Shown here one piece after another: positions 1-11,855 of a stretch of DNA of 64,000 bases. The position numbers and the translations under genes were made by a program. Origin of the DNA: Ptiloglossa arizonensis. Taxonomy: Eukaryota; Arthropoda; Insecta; Hymenoptera; Colletidae. How positions within the stretch are numbered: the stretch's first letter is position 1; every line of letters begins with the position of its first letter. The notes beneath the pieces were generated by a model, which was given only the letters and a program-made list of their open reading frames with translations, did not search any database and had not been told where the DNA came from. Where the stretch lies: contig NW_027478908.1 in NCBI RefSeq assembly GCF_051014685.1, forward strand, positions 248,001 to 312,000, read 5' to 3'.

Positions 1-148
1 CCTTAGGCCATTCTGGTTATGCGTTTGGAGCAGCAGAAGTGCGAAAAATTTGTTGTCTTCTGAACCATTTCTTAGATTCAAACGCCCATATCTGGGGAAC
101 AGATTGACCAAACCCAAATATTTCTGTAGCGTCTGAAAGTAGAAACTC

Positions 149-165
149 GCCCGATTACAACGGTA
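149..165 (+). other. CENP-B-box-like 17-mer, one occurrence per monomer (example)
   Basis: Read against the reverse complement of the mammalian CENP-B box core (nCCCGnnTnnnnCGAAn), gCCCGatTacaaCGgta matches 7 of 9 fixed bases and fails at the two A positions. It is phased every 177 bp across the array, and many monomers lose a further base through TGG in place of CGG. This is a resemblance only. Plants are not known to have a functional CENP-B, so it may be chance. Confidence 0.3.
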
Positions 166-531
166 TGTGTATTGTTTCCCTAGGCCATTCTGGTTAAGCG
201 TTTGGAGCAGCAGAAGTGCGAAAAATTTGTTGTCTTCTCAACCATTTCCTAGATTCAAACGCCCATATCTGGGGAACAGATTGACCAAACCCAAATATTT
301 CTGTTGCGTCTGAAAGTAGAAACTCGCCCGATTACAACGGTATGTGTATTGTTTCCCTAGGCCATTCTGGTTAAGCGGTTAGAGCAGCAGAGTTGCGCAA
401 AATTTGTTGTCTTCTCAACCATTTCTTAGCTCCAAACTCCCATATCTACCGAACGGATTGACCAAACCCAAAAATTCCTGCTGCGTCTGAAAGTAGAAAC
501 TAGCCCGATTACAGCGGTATGTGTATTTTTT

Positions 532-1947
532 CCCTAGGCCATTCTGGTTAAGCGTTTGGAGCAGCAGAAGTGCGAAAAATTTGTTGTCTTGTCAACCATT
601 TCTTAGCTTCAAACCCCCATATCTCGCGAACGGATTGACCAAACCCAAAAATTCCTTCTGCGTCTGACAGTAGAAACTCGCGCGATTACAACGGTATGTT
701 TATTTTTTCCCTAGGCCATTCTGGTCACGCGTTTGGAGCAGCAGAAATGCGAAAAATTTGTTGTCCTCTCAACCATTTCTTAGCTTCAAACTCCCATATC
801 TCGCGAACGGATTGACCAAACCCAAAAATTCCTTTTGCGTCTGACAGTAGAAACTCGCGCGATTACAATGGTATGTGCATTTTTTCCCTGGGCCATTCTG
901 GTCACGCGTTTGGAGCAGCAGAATTGCGAAAAATTTGTTGTGTTCTCAACAGTTTCTTAGCTTCAAACTCCCATATCTACCGAACGGATTGACCAAACCC
1001 AAAAATTCCTGCTGCGTCTGAAAGTAGAAACTAGCCCGATTACAGCGGTATGTGTATTTTTTCCCTAGGCCATTCTGGTTAAGCGTTTGGAGCAGCAGAA
1101 GTACGAAAAATTTGTTGTCTTGTCAACCATTTCTTAGCTTCAAACCCCCATATCTCGCGAACGGATTGACCAAACCCAAAAATTCCTTTTGCGTCTGACA
1201 GTAGAAACTCGCGCGATTACAACGGTATGTTTATTTTTTCCCTAGGCCATTCTGGTCACGCGTTTGGAGCAGCAGAAATGCGAAAAATTTGTTGTCCTCT
1301 CAACCATTTCTTAGCTTCAAACTCCCATATCTCGCGAACGGATTGACCAAACCCAAAAATTCCTTTTGCGTCTGACAGTAGAAACTCGCGCGATTACAAT
1401 GGTATGTGCATTTTTTCCCTGGGCCATTCTGGTCACGCGTTTGGAGCAGCAGAATTGCGAAAAATTTGTTGTGTTCTCAACAGTTTCTTAGCTTCAAACT
1501 CCCATATCTACCGAACGGATTGACCAAACCCAAAAATTCCTGCTGCGTCTGAAAGTAGAAACTAGCCCGATTACAGCGGTATGTGTATTTTTTCCCTAGG
1601 CCATTCTGGTTAAGCGTTTGGAGCAGCAGAAGTGCGAAAAATTTGTTGTCTTGTCAACCATTTCTTAGCTTCAAACCCCCATATCTCGCGAACGGATTGA
1701 CCAAACCCAAAAATTCCTTTTGCGTCTGACAGTAGAAACTCGCGCGATTACAATGGTATGTGCATTTTTTCCCTGGGCCATTCTGGTCACGCGTTTGGAG
1801 CAGCAGAATTGCGAAAAATTTGTTGTGTTCTCAACAGTTTCTTAGCTTCAAACTCCCATATCTAACGAACGGATTGACCAAACCCAAAAATTCCTGTTGC
1901 GTCTGAAAGTAGAAACTCGCCCGATTACAATGGGATGTGTATATTTT
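532..1947 (+). repeat. 3-mer HOR, 531 bp period (two full copies plus a 2-mer)
   Basis: Copies are 532-1062 and 1063-1593, followed by a shortened 2-monomer copy at 1594-1947. The monomer order is ggttaagcg/gtgcg (tacg in the second copy), then ggtcacgcg/aaatgcg, then ctgggcc/ggtcacgcg/gaattgcg/caacag. The third copy lacks the aaatgcg monomer. The constant 531 bp spacing (ctggtcacg at 721 and 1252) shows the period. Confidence 0.88.
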
Positions 1948-3185
1948 CCTTAGGCCATTCCGGATAAGCGTTTGGAGCAGCAGAAGGGCGAAAAATTTGT
2001 TGTCTTGTCAACCATTTCTTGGCTTCAAACGCCCATATCTGGTGAACGGATTGACCAAACACGAATATTCCTGTTGCGTCTGAAAGTAGAAACTCGCCCG
2101 ATTACAATGGTATGCGTATATTTTCCTTAGGCCATTCTGGTTATGCGTTTGGAGCAGCAGAAGTGCGAAAAATTTGTTGTCTTCTCAACCATTTCCTAGA
2201 TTCAAACGCCCATATCTGGGGAACAGATTGACCAAACCCAAATATTTCTGTTGCGTCTGAAAGTAGAAACTCGCCCGATTACAACGGTATGTGTATTGTT
2301 TCCCTAGGCCATTCTGGTTAAGCGTTTGGAGCAGCAGAAGTGCTAAAAATTTGTTGTCTTCTCAACCATTTCTTAGCTTCAAACGCCCATATCTGGCGAA
2401 CGGATTGACCAAACCAAAATATTCCTGTTGCGTCTGAAAGTAGAAACCCGCCCGATTACAACGGTTTGTGCATTTTTTCCCTAGGCCATTCTAGTTAAGC
2501 TGTTAGAGCAGCAGAGTTGCGCAAAATTTGTTGTCTTCTCAACCATTTCTTAGCTCCAAACTCCCATATCTACCGAACGGATTGACCAAACCCAAAAATT
2601 CCTACTGCGTCTGAAAGTAGAAACTAGCCCGATTACAGCGGTATGTGTATTTTTTCCCTAGGCCATTCTGGTTAAGCGTTTGGAGCAGCAGAAGTGCGAA
2701 AAATTTGTTGTCTTGTCAACCATTTCTTAGCTTCAAACCCCCATATCTGGCGAACGGATTGACCAAACCCAAAAATTCCTTTTGCTTCTGACAGTAGAAA
2801 CTCGCCCGATTACAACGGTATGTTTATTTTTTCCCTAGGCCATTCTGGTCACGCGTTTGGAGCAGCAGAAATGCGAAAAATTTGTTGTCCTCTCAACCAA
2901 TTCTTAGCTTCAAACTCCCATATCTCGCGAACGGATTGACCAAACCCAAAAATTCCTGTTGCGTCTGACAGTAGAAACTCGCCCGATAACAACGGTATGT
3001 GTTTTTTTCCCTGGGCCATTCTGGTCACGCGTTTGGAGCAGCAGAATTGCGAAAAATTTGTTGTGTTCTCAACAGTTTCTTAGCTTCAAACTCCCATATC
3101 TAACGAACGGATTGACCAAACCCAAAAATTCCTGTTGCGTCTGAAAGTAGAAACTCGCCCGATTACAATGGGATGTGTATATTTT
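1948..3185 (+). repeat. 7-mer tandem duplication, copy a (1238 bp)
   Basis: Seven monomers from ccttaggccattccggataag at 1948 to the next such start at 3186. One monomer is 176 bp because its T-run reads gtgtttttttccc. It is nearly identical to 3186-4423. I noticed two substitutions between the copies: C at 1968 against T at 3206, and T at 3178 against A at 4416. Confidence 0.9.
2999..3011 (+). repeat. -1 bp T-run variant (176 bp monomer), first of ten
   Basis: The T-run reads gtgtttttttccctggg in place of gtgtattttttccc. Further cases are near 4240, 8310, 11315, 13085, 27955, 30430, 33440, 35387 and 44407. Except that the first bases vary slightly, they always sit before a ctgggcc/ggtcacgcg/gaattgcg monomer, so this is one lineage rather than repeated slippage. 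Confidence 0.85.
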
Positions 3186-4423
3186 CCTTAGGCCATTCCG
3201 GATAAGTGTTTGGAGCAGCAGAAGGGCGAAAAATTTGTTGTCTTGTCAACCATTTCTTGGCTTCAAACGCCCATATCTGGTGAACGGATTGACCAAACAC
3301 GAATATTCCTGTTGCGTCTGAAAGTAGAAACTCGCCCGATTACAATGGTATGCGTATATTTTCCTTAGGCCATTCTGGTTATGCGTTTGGAGCAGCAGAA
3401 GTGCGAAAAATTTGTTGTCTTCTCAACCATTTCCTAGATTCAAACGCCCATATCTGGGGAACAGATTGACCAAACCCAAATATTTCTGTTGCGTCTGAAA
3501 GTAGAAACTCGCCCGATTACAACGGTATGTGTATTGTTTCCCTAGGCCATTCTGGTTAAGCGTTTGGAGCAGCAGAAGTGCTAAAAATTTGTTGTCTTCT
3601 CAACCATTTCTTAGCTTCAAACGCCCATATCTGGCGAACGGATTGACCAAACCAAAATATTCCTGTTGCGTCTGAAAGTAGAAACCCGCCCGATTACAAC
3701 GGTTTGTGCATTTTTTCCCTAGGCCATTCTAGTTAAGCTGTTAGAGCAGCAGAGTTGCGCAAAATTTGTTGTCTTCTCAACCATTTCTTAGCTCCAAACT
3801 CCCATATCTACCGAACGGATTGACCAAACCCAAAAATTCCTACTGCGTCTGAAAGTAGAAACTAGCCCGATTACAGCGGTATGTGTATTTTTTCCCTAGG
3901 CCATTCTGGTTAAGCGTTTGGAGCAGCAGAAGTGCGAAAAATTTGTTGTCTTGTCAACCATTTCTTAGCTTCAAACCCCCATATCTGGCGAACGGATTGA
4001 CCAAACCCAAAAATTCCTTTTGCTTCTGACAGTAGAAACTCGCCCGATTACAACGGTATGTTTATTTTTTCCCTAGGCCATTCTGGTCACGCGTTTGGAG
4101 CAGCAGAAATGCGAAAAATTTGTTGTCCTCTCAACCAATTCTTAGCTTCAAACTCCCATATCTCGCGAACGGATTGACCAAACCCAAAAATTCCTGTTGC
4201 GTCTGACAGTAGAAACTCGCCCGATAACAACGGTATGTGTTTTTTTCCCTGGGCCATTCTGGTCACGCGTTTGGAGCAGCAGAATTGCGAAAAATTTGTT
4301 GTGTTCTCAACAGTTTCTTAGCTTCAAACTCCCATATCTAACGAACGGATTGACCAAACCCAAAAATTCCTGTTGCGTCTGAAAGTAGAAACTCGCCCGA
4401 TTACAATGGGATGTGAATATTTT
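3186..4423 (+). repeat. 7-mer tandem duplication, copy b (1238 bp)
   Basis: Second copy of the 1948-3185 heptamer. It is absent from the equivalent place in macro-HOR copy 2, where the sequence passes from one heptamer (to about 8483) directly to the agtgctaaaa monomer. The duplication is therefore younger than the macro-HOR split, or was lost from copy 2. Confidence 0.9.
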
Positions 4424-5308
4424 CCTTAGGCCATTCCGGATAAGCGTTTGGAGCAGCAGAAGTGCTAAAAATTTGTTGTCTTCTCAACCATTTCTTAGCT
4501 TCAAACGCCCATATCTGGCGAACGGATTGACCAAACCAAAATATTCCTGTTGCGTCTGAAAGTAGAAACTCGCCCGATTACAACGGTATGTGCATTTTTT
4601 CCCTAGGCCATTCTGGTTAAGCGGTTAGAGCAGCAGAGTTGCGCAAAATTTGTTGTGTTCTCAACAGTTTCTTAGCTTCAAACTCCCATATCTAACGAAC
4701 GGATTGACCAAACCCAAAAATTCCTGTTGCGTCTGAAAGTAGAAACTCGCCCGATTACAATGGGATGTGTATATTTTCCTTAGGCCATTCCGGATAAGCG
4801 TTTGGAGCAGCAGAAGTGCTAAAAATTTGTTGTCTTCTCAACCATTTCTTAGCTTCAAACGCCCATATCTGGCGAACGGATTGACCAAACCAAAATATTC
4901 CTGTTGCGTCTGAAAGTAGAAACTCGCCCGATTTCAACGGTGTGTGCATTGTTTCCCTAGGCCATTCCGGTTAAGCGTTTGGAGCAGCAGAAGTGCTAAA
5001 AAAATGTTGTCTTCTCAACCATTTCTTAGCTTCAAACGCCCATATCTGGCGAACGGATTGACCAAACCCAAAAATTCCTGCTGCGTCTGAAAGTGGAAAC
5101 TAGGCCGATTACAGCAGTATGTGTATTTTTTCCCTAGGCCATTCTGGTTAAGCGTTTGGAGCAGCAGAAGTGCGAAAAATTTGTTGTCTTGTCAACCATT
5201 TCTTGGCTTCAAACGCCCATATATGGCGAACGGATTGACCAAACACGAATATTCCTGTTGCGTCTGAAAGTAGAAACTCGACCGATTACAATGGTATGCG
5301 TATATTTT

Positions 5309-8300
5309 CCTTAGGCCATTCTGGTTATGCGTTTGGAGCAGCAGAAGTGCGAAAAATTTGTTGTCTTCTGAACCATTTCTTAGATTCAAACGCCCATATC
5401 TGGGGAACAGATTGACCAAACCCAAATATTTCTGTAGCGTCTGAAAGTAGAAACTCGCCCGATTACAACGGTATGTGTATTGTTTCCCTAGGCCATTCTG
5501 GTTAAGCGTTTGGAGCAGCAGAAGTGCGAAAAATTTGTTGTCTTCTCAACCATTTCCTAGATTCAAACGCCCATATCTGGGGAACAGATTGACCAAACCC
5601 AAATATTTCTGTTGCGTCTGAAAGTAGAAACTCGCCCGATTACAACGGTATGTGTATTGTTTCCCTAGGCCATTCTGGTTAAGCGGTTAGAGCAGCAGAG
5701 TTGCGCAAAATTTGTTGTCTTCTCAACCATTTCTTAGCTCCAAACTCCCATATCTACCGAACGGATTGACCAAACCCAAAAATTCCTGCTGCGTCTGAAA
5801 GTAGAAACTAGCCCGATTACAGCGGTATGTGTATTTTTTCCCTAGGCCATTCTGGTTAAGCGTTTGGAGCAGCAGAAGTGCGAAAAATTTGTTGTCTTGT
5901 CAACCATTTCTTAGCTTCAAACCCCCATATCTCGCGAACGGATTGACCAAACCCAAAAATTCCTTTTGCGTCTGACAGTAGAAACTCGCGCGATTACAAC
6001 GGTATGTTTATTTTTTCCCTAGGCCATTCTGGTCACGCGTTTGGAGCAGCAGAAATGCGAAAAATTTGTTGTCCTCTCAACCATTTCTTAGCTTCAAACT
6101 CCCATATCTCGCGAACGGATTGACCAAACCCAAAAATTCCTTTTGCGTCTGACAGTAGAAACTCGCGCGATTACAATGGTATGTGCATTTTTTCCCTGGG
6201 CCATTCTGGTCACGCGTTTGGAGCAGCAGAATTGCGAAAAATTTGTTGTGTTCTCAACAGTTTCTTAGCTTCAAACTCCCATATCTACCGAACGGATTGA
6301 CCAAACCCAAAAATTCCTGCTGCGTCTGAAAGTAGAAACTAGCCCGATTACAGCGGTATGTGTATTTTTTCCCTAGGCCATTCTGGTTAAGCGTTTGGAG
6401 CAGCAGAAGTACGAAAAATTTGTTGTCTTGTCAACCATTTCTTAGCTTCAAACCCCCATATCTCGCGAACGGATTGACCAAACCCAAAAATTCCTTTTGC
6501 GTCTGACAGTAGAAACTCGCGCGATTACAACGGTATGTTTATTTTTTCCCTAGGCCATTCTGGTCACGCGTTTGGAGCAGCAGAAATGCGAAAAATTTGT
6601 TGTCCTCTCAACCATTTCTTAGCTTCAAACTCCCATATCTCGCGAACGGATTGACCAAACCCAAAAATTCCTTTTGCGTCTGACAGTAGAAACTCGCGCG
6701 ATTACAATGGTATGTGCATTTTTTCCCTGGGCCATTCTGGTCACGCGTTTGGAGCAGCAGAATTGCGAAAAATTTGTTGTGTTCTCAACAGTTTCTTAGC
6801 TTCAAACTCCCATATCTACCGAACGGATTGACCAAACCCAAAAATTCCTGCTGCGTCTGAAAGTAGAAACTAGCCCGATTACAGCGGTATGTGTATTTTT
6901 TCCCTAGGCCATTCTGGTTAAGCGTTTGGAGCAGCAGAAGTGCGAAAAATTTGTTGTCTTGTCAACCATTTCTTAGCTTCAAACCCCCATATCTCGCGAA
7001 CGGATTGACCAAACCCAAAAATTCCTTTTGCGTCTGACAGTAGAAACTCGCGCGATTACAATGGTATGTGCATTTTTTCCCTGGGCCATTCTGGTCACGC
7101 GTTTGGAGCAGCAGAATTGCGAAAAATTTGTTGTGTTCTCAACAGTTTCTTAGCTTCAAACTCCCATATCTAACGAACGGATTGACCAAACCCAAAAATT
7201 CCTGTTGCGTCTGAAAGTAGAAACTCGCCCGATTACAATGGGATGTGTATATTTTCCTTAGGCCATTCCGGATAAGCGTTTGGAGCAGCAGAAGGGCGAA
7301 AAATTTGTTGTCTTGTCAACCATTTCTTGGCTTCAAACGCCCATATCTGGTGAACGGATTGACCAAACACGAATATTCCTGTTGCGTCTGAAAGTAGAAA
7401 CTCGCCCGATTACAATGGTATGCGTATATTTTCCTTAGGCCATTCTGGTTATGCGTTTGGAGCAGCAGAAGTGCGAAAAATTTGTTGTCTTCTCAACCAT
7501 TTCCTAGATTCAAACGCCCATATCTGGGGAACAGATTGACCAAACCCAAATATTTCTGTTGCGTCTGAAAGTAGAAACTCGCCCGATTACAACGGTATGT
7601 GTATTGTTTCCCTAGGCCATTCTGGTTAAGCGTTTGGAGCAGCAGAAGTGCTAAAAATTTGTTGTCTTCTCAACCATTTCTTAGCTTCAAACGCCCATAT
7701 CTGGCGAACGGATTGACCAAACCAAAATATTCCTGTTGCGTCTGAAAGTAGAAACCCGCCCGATTACAACGGTTTGTGCATTTTTTCCCTAGGCCATTCT
7801 AGTTAAGCTGTTAGAGCAGCAGAGTTGCGCAAAATTTGTTGTCTTCTCAACCATTTCTTAGCTCCAAACTCCCATATCTACCGAACGGATTGACCAAACC
7901 CAAAAATTCCTGCTGCGTCTGAAAGTAGAAACTAGCCCGATTACAGCGGTATGTGTATTTTTTCCCTAGGCCATTCTGGTTAAGCGTTTGGAGCAGCAGA
8001 AGTGCGAAAAATTTGTTGTCTTGTCAACCATTTCTTAGCTTCAAACCCCCATATCTGGCGAACGGATTGACCAAACCCAAAAATTCCTTTTGCTTCTGAC
8101 AGTAGAAACTCGCCCGATTACAACGGTATGTTTATTTTTTCCCTAGGCCATTCTGGTCACGCGTTTGGAGCAGCAGAAATGCGAAAAATTTGTTGTCCTC
8201 TCAACCAATTCTTAGCTTCAAACTCCCATATCTCGCGAACGGATTGACCAAACCCAAAAATTCCTGTTGCGTCTGACAGTAGAAACTCGCCCGATAACAA

Positions 8301-9555
8301 CGGTATGTGTTTTTTTCCCTGGGCCATTCTGGTCACGCGTTTGGAGCAGCAGAATTGCGAAAAATTTGTTGTGTTCTCAACAGTTTCTTAGCTTCAAACT
8401 CCCATATCTAACGAACGGATTGACCAAACCCAAAAATTCCTGTTGCGTCTGAAAGTAGAAACTCGCCCGATTACAATGGGATGTGAATATTTTCCTTAGG
8501 CCATTCCGGATAAGCGTTTGGAGCAGCAGAAGTGCTAAAAATTTGTTGTCTTCTCAACCATTTCTTAGCTTCAAACGCCCATATCTGGCGAACGGATTGA
8601 CCAAACCAAAATATTCCTGTTGCGTCTGAAAGTAGAAACTCGCCCGATTACAACGGTATGTGCATTTTTTCCCTAGGCCATTCTGGTTAAGCGGTTAGAG
8701 CAGCAGAGTTGCGCAAAATTTGTTGTGTTCTCAACAGTTTCTTAGCTTCAAACTCCCATATCTAACGAACGGATTGACCAAACCCAAAAATTCCTGTTGC
8801 GTCTGAAAGTAGAAACTCGCCCGATTACAATGGGATGTGTATATTTTCCTTAGGCCATTCCGGATAAGCGTTTGGAGCAGCAGAAGTGCTAAAAATTTGT
8901 TGTCTTCTCAACCATTTCTTAGCTTCAAACGCCCATATCTGGCGAACGGATTGACCAAACCAAAATATTCCTGTTGCGTCTGAAAGTAGAAACTCGCCCG
9001 ATTTCAACGGTGTGTGCATTGTTTCCCTAGGCCATTCCGGTTAAGCGTTTGGAGCAGCAGAAGTGCTAAAAAAATGTTGTCTTCTCAACCATTTCTTAGC
9101 TTCAAACGCCCATATCTGGCGAACGGATTGACCAAACCAAAATATTCCTGTTGCGTCTGAAAGTAGAAACTCGCCCGATTACAACGGTATGTGCATTTTT
9201 TCCCTAGGCCATTCTGGTTAAGCGGTTAGAGCAGCAGAGTTGCGCAAAATTTGTTGTCTTCTCAACCATTTCTTAGATCCAAACTCCCATATCTGGCGAA
9301 CGGATTGACCAAACCCAAAAATTCCTGCTGCGTCTGAAAGTGGAAACTAGGCCGATTACAGCAGTATGTGTATTTTTTCCCTAGGCCATTCTGGTTAAGC
9401 GTTTGGAGCAGCAGAAGTGCGAAAAATTTGTTGTCTTGTCAACCATTTCTTGGCTTCAAACGCCCATATATGGCGAACGGATTGACCAAACACGAATATT
9501 CCTGTTGCGTCTGAAAGTAGAAACTCGACCGATTACAATGGTATGCGTATATTTT
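5309..9555 (+). repeat. Macro-HOR copy 2 (24 monomers, 4247 bp)
   Basis: It is collinear with copy 1 at offset 5308 up to about 8483, then at offset 4070 because copy 1's second 7-mer is absent, then at offset 4247 because one monomer is present here that copy 1 lacks (aaaatattcc monomer followed by the gcgcaaaat / tagatcc monomer, about 9130-9300). The length equals 24 x 177 minus 1, with the single 176 bp monomer near 8310. Confidence 0.87.
5840..7255 (+). repeat. 3-mer HOR, second occurrence inside macro-HOR copy 2
   Basis: This is the same 3-mer, 3-mer, 2-mer pattern as at 532-1947, shifted by exactly 5308 bp and including the rare agtacgaaaa variant near 6408. The nested structure was therefore copied as a unit when the macro-HOR was duplicated. 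Confidence 0.87.
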
Positions 9556-10794
9556 CCTTAGGCCATTCTGGTTATGCGTTTGGAGCAGCAGAAGTGCGAA
9601 AAATTTGTTGTCTTCTGAACCATTTCTTAGATTCAAACGCCCATATCTGGGGAACAGATTGACCAAACCCAAATATTTCTGTAGCGTCTGAAAGTAGAAA
9701 CTCGCCCGATTACAACGGTATGTGTATTGTTTCCCTAGGCCATTCTGGTTAAGCGTTTGGAGCAGCAGAAGTGCTAAAAATTTGTTGTCTTCTGAACCAT
9801 TTCTTAGATTCAAACGCCCATATCTGGCGAACGGATTGACCAAACCAAAATATTCCTGTTGCGTCTGAAAGTAGAAACCCGCCCGATTACAACGGTATGT
9901 GCATTTTTTCCCTAGGCCATTCTGGTTAAGCGGTTAGAGCAGCAGAGTTGCGCAAAATTTGTTGTCTTCTCAACCATTTCTTAGCTCCAAACTCCCATAT
10001 CTACCGAACGGATTGACCAAACCCAAAAATTCCTGCTGCGTCTGAAAGTAGAAACTAGCCCGATTACAGCGGTATGTGTATTTTTTCCCTAGGCCATTCT
10101 GGTTAAGCGTTTGGAGCAGCAGAAGTGCGAAAAATTTGTTGTCTTGTCAACCATTTCTTAGCTTCAAACCCCCATATCTCGCGAACGGATTGACCAAACC
10201 CAAAAATTCCTTTTGCGTCTGACAGTAGAAACTCGCGCGATTACAACGGTATGTTTATTTTTTCCCTAGGCCATTCTGGTCACGCGTTTGGAGCAGCAGA
10301 AATGCGAAAAATTTGTTGTCCTCTCAACCATTTCTTAGCTTCAAACTCCCATATCTCGCGAACGGATTGACCAAACCCAAAAATTCCTTTTGCGTCTGAC
10401 AGTAGAAACTCGCGCGATTACAATGGTATGTGCACTTTTTCCCTGGGCCATTCTGGTCACGCGTTTGGAGCAGCAGAATTGCGAAAAATTTGTTGTGTTC
10501 TCAACAGTTTCTTAGCTTCAAACTCCCATATCTACCGAACGGATTGACCAAACCCAAAAATTCCTGCTGCGTCTGAAAGTAGAAACTAGCCCGATTACAG
10601 CGGTATGTGTATTTTTTCCCTAGGCCATTCTGGTTAAGCGTTTGGAGCAGCAGAAGTGCGAAAAATTTGTTGTCTTGTCAACCATTTCTTAGCTTCAAAC
10701 GCCCATATCTGGCGAACGGATTGACCAAACCAAAATATTCCTGTTGCGTCTGAAAGTAGAAACCCGCCCGATTACAACGGTTTGTGCATTTTTT

Positions 10795-11855
10795 CCCTAG
10801 GCCATTCTAGTTAAGCTGTTAGAGCAGCAGAGTTGCGCAAAATTTGTTGTCTTCTCAACCATTTCTTAGCTCCAAACTCCCATATCTACCGAACGGATTG
10901 ACCAAACCCAAAAATTCCTGCTGCGTCTGAAAGTAGAAACTAGCCCGATTACAGCGGTATGTGTATTTTTTCCCTAGGCCATTCTGGTTAAGCGTTTGGA
11001 GCAGCAGAAGTGCGAAAAATTTGTTGTCTTGTCAACCATTTCTTAGCTTCAAACCCCCATATCTGGCGAACGGATTGACCAAACCCAAAAATTCCTTTTG
11101 CTTCTGACAGTAGAAACTCGCCCGATTACAACGGTATGTTTATTTTTTCCCTAGGCCATTCTGGTCACGCGTTTGGAGCAGCAGAAATGCGAAAAATTTG
11201 TTGTCCTCTCAACCAATTCTTAGCTTCAAACTCCCATATCTCGCGAACGGATTGACCAAACCCAAAAATTCCTGTTGCGTCTGACAGTAGAAACTCGCCC
11301 GATAACAACGGTATGTGTTTTTTTCCCTGGGCCATTCTGGTCACGCGTTTGGAGCAGCAGAATTGCGAAAAATTTGTTGTGTTCTCAACAGTTTCTTAGC
11401 TTCAAACTCCCATATCTAACGAACGGATTGACCAAACCCAAAAATTCCTGTTGCGTCTGAAAGTAGAAACTCGCCCGATTACAATGGGATGTGAATATTT
11501 TCCTTAGGCCATTCCGGATAAGCGTTTGGAGCAGCAGAAGTGCTAAAAATTTGTTGTCTTCTCAACCATTTCTTAGCTTCAAACGCCCATATCTGGCGAA
11601 CGGATTGACCAAACCAAAATATTCCTGTTGCGTCTGAAAGTAGAAACTCGCCCGATTTCAACGGTGTGTGCATTGTTTCCCTAGGCCATTCTGGTTAAGC
11701 GTTTGGAGCAGCAGAAGTGCTAAAAAAATGTTGTCTTCTCAACCATTTCTTAGCTTCAAACGCCCATATCTGGCGAACGGATTGACCAAACCAAAATATT
11801 CCTGTTGCGTCTGAAAGTAGAAACTCGCCCGATTACAACGGTATGTGCATTTTTT
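10795..11855 (+). repeat. 6-monomer block duplicated at 1769 bp spacing, copy a
   Basis: Six monomers (1061 bp, one of them 176 bp) match 12564-13624. The marker tttgtgcatt lies at 10781 and 12550, just upstream of each copy, and the gtgtttttttccc T-run variant lies near 11310 and 13085. Homology begins slightly upstream, near 10690 / 12460. It ends where this copy continues with ggtcacgcg and the other with ggttaagcggttagagc. Confidence 0.82.

Larger units (their letters stand above)
1..5308 (+). repeat. Macro-HOR copy 1 (30 monomers, 5308 bp)
   Basis: It starts with a monomer of ccttaggcc / ggttatgcg / cttctgaacc / tagattc type that ends with the rare variant ctgtagcgtctg. The same marked monomer recurs at 5309, 9556 and 15218. 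Bases 1 to about 3175 match 5309 to about 8483 at a constant offset of 5308, with only isolated substitutions seen. This copy carries an extra 7-monomer tandem duplication that copy 2 lacks, and it lacks one monomer near 5080 that copy 2 has. The length equals 30 x 177 minus 2, from two 176 bp monomers (near 3000 and 4240). Confidence 0.88.

Noticed and set aside
1948..1960. TATA-like promoter in the gtatattttcc variant
   Set aside because: It is a two-base variant of the monomer's terminal T-run, repeated in one subfamily. There is no downstream gene or other promoter element.
2959..3144. Repeated plus-strand open frame of 61 codons at ten places
   Set aside because: It appears wherever the same 176 bp T-run variant shifts the frame between neighbouring monomers. 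Identical copies reflect HOR duplication, not a gene family.
9439..9843. Minus-strand open frame of 134 codons (also at 15101-15505; 136 codons at 40763-41173)
   Set aside because: The peptide is a 59-residue repeat that mirrors the 177 bp monomer, breaks wherever a monomer variant introduces a stop, and has no domain, codon bias or start context. It is satellite read-through.
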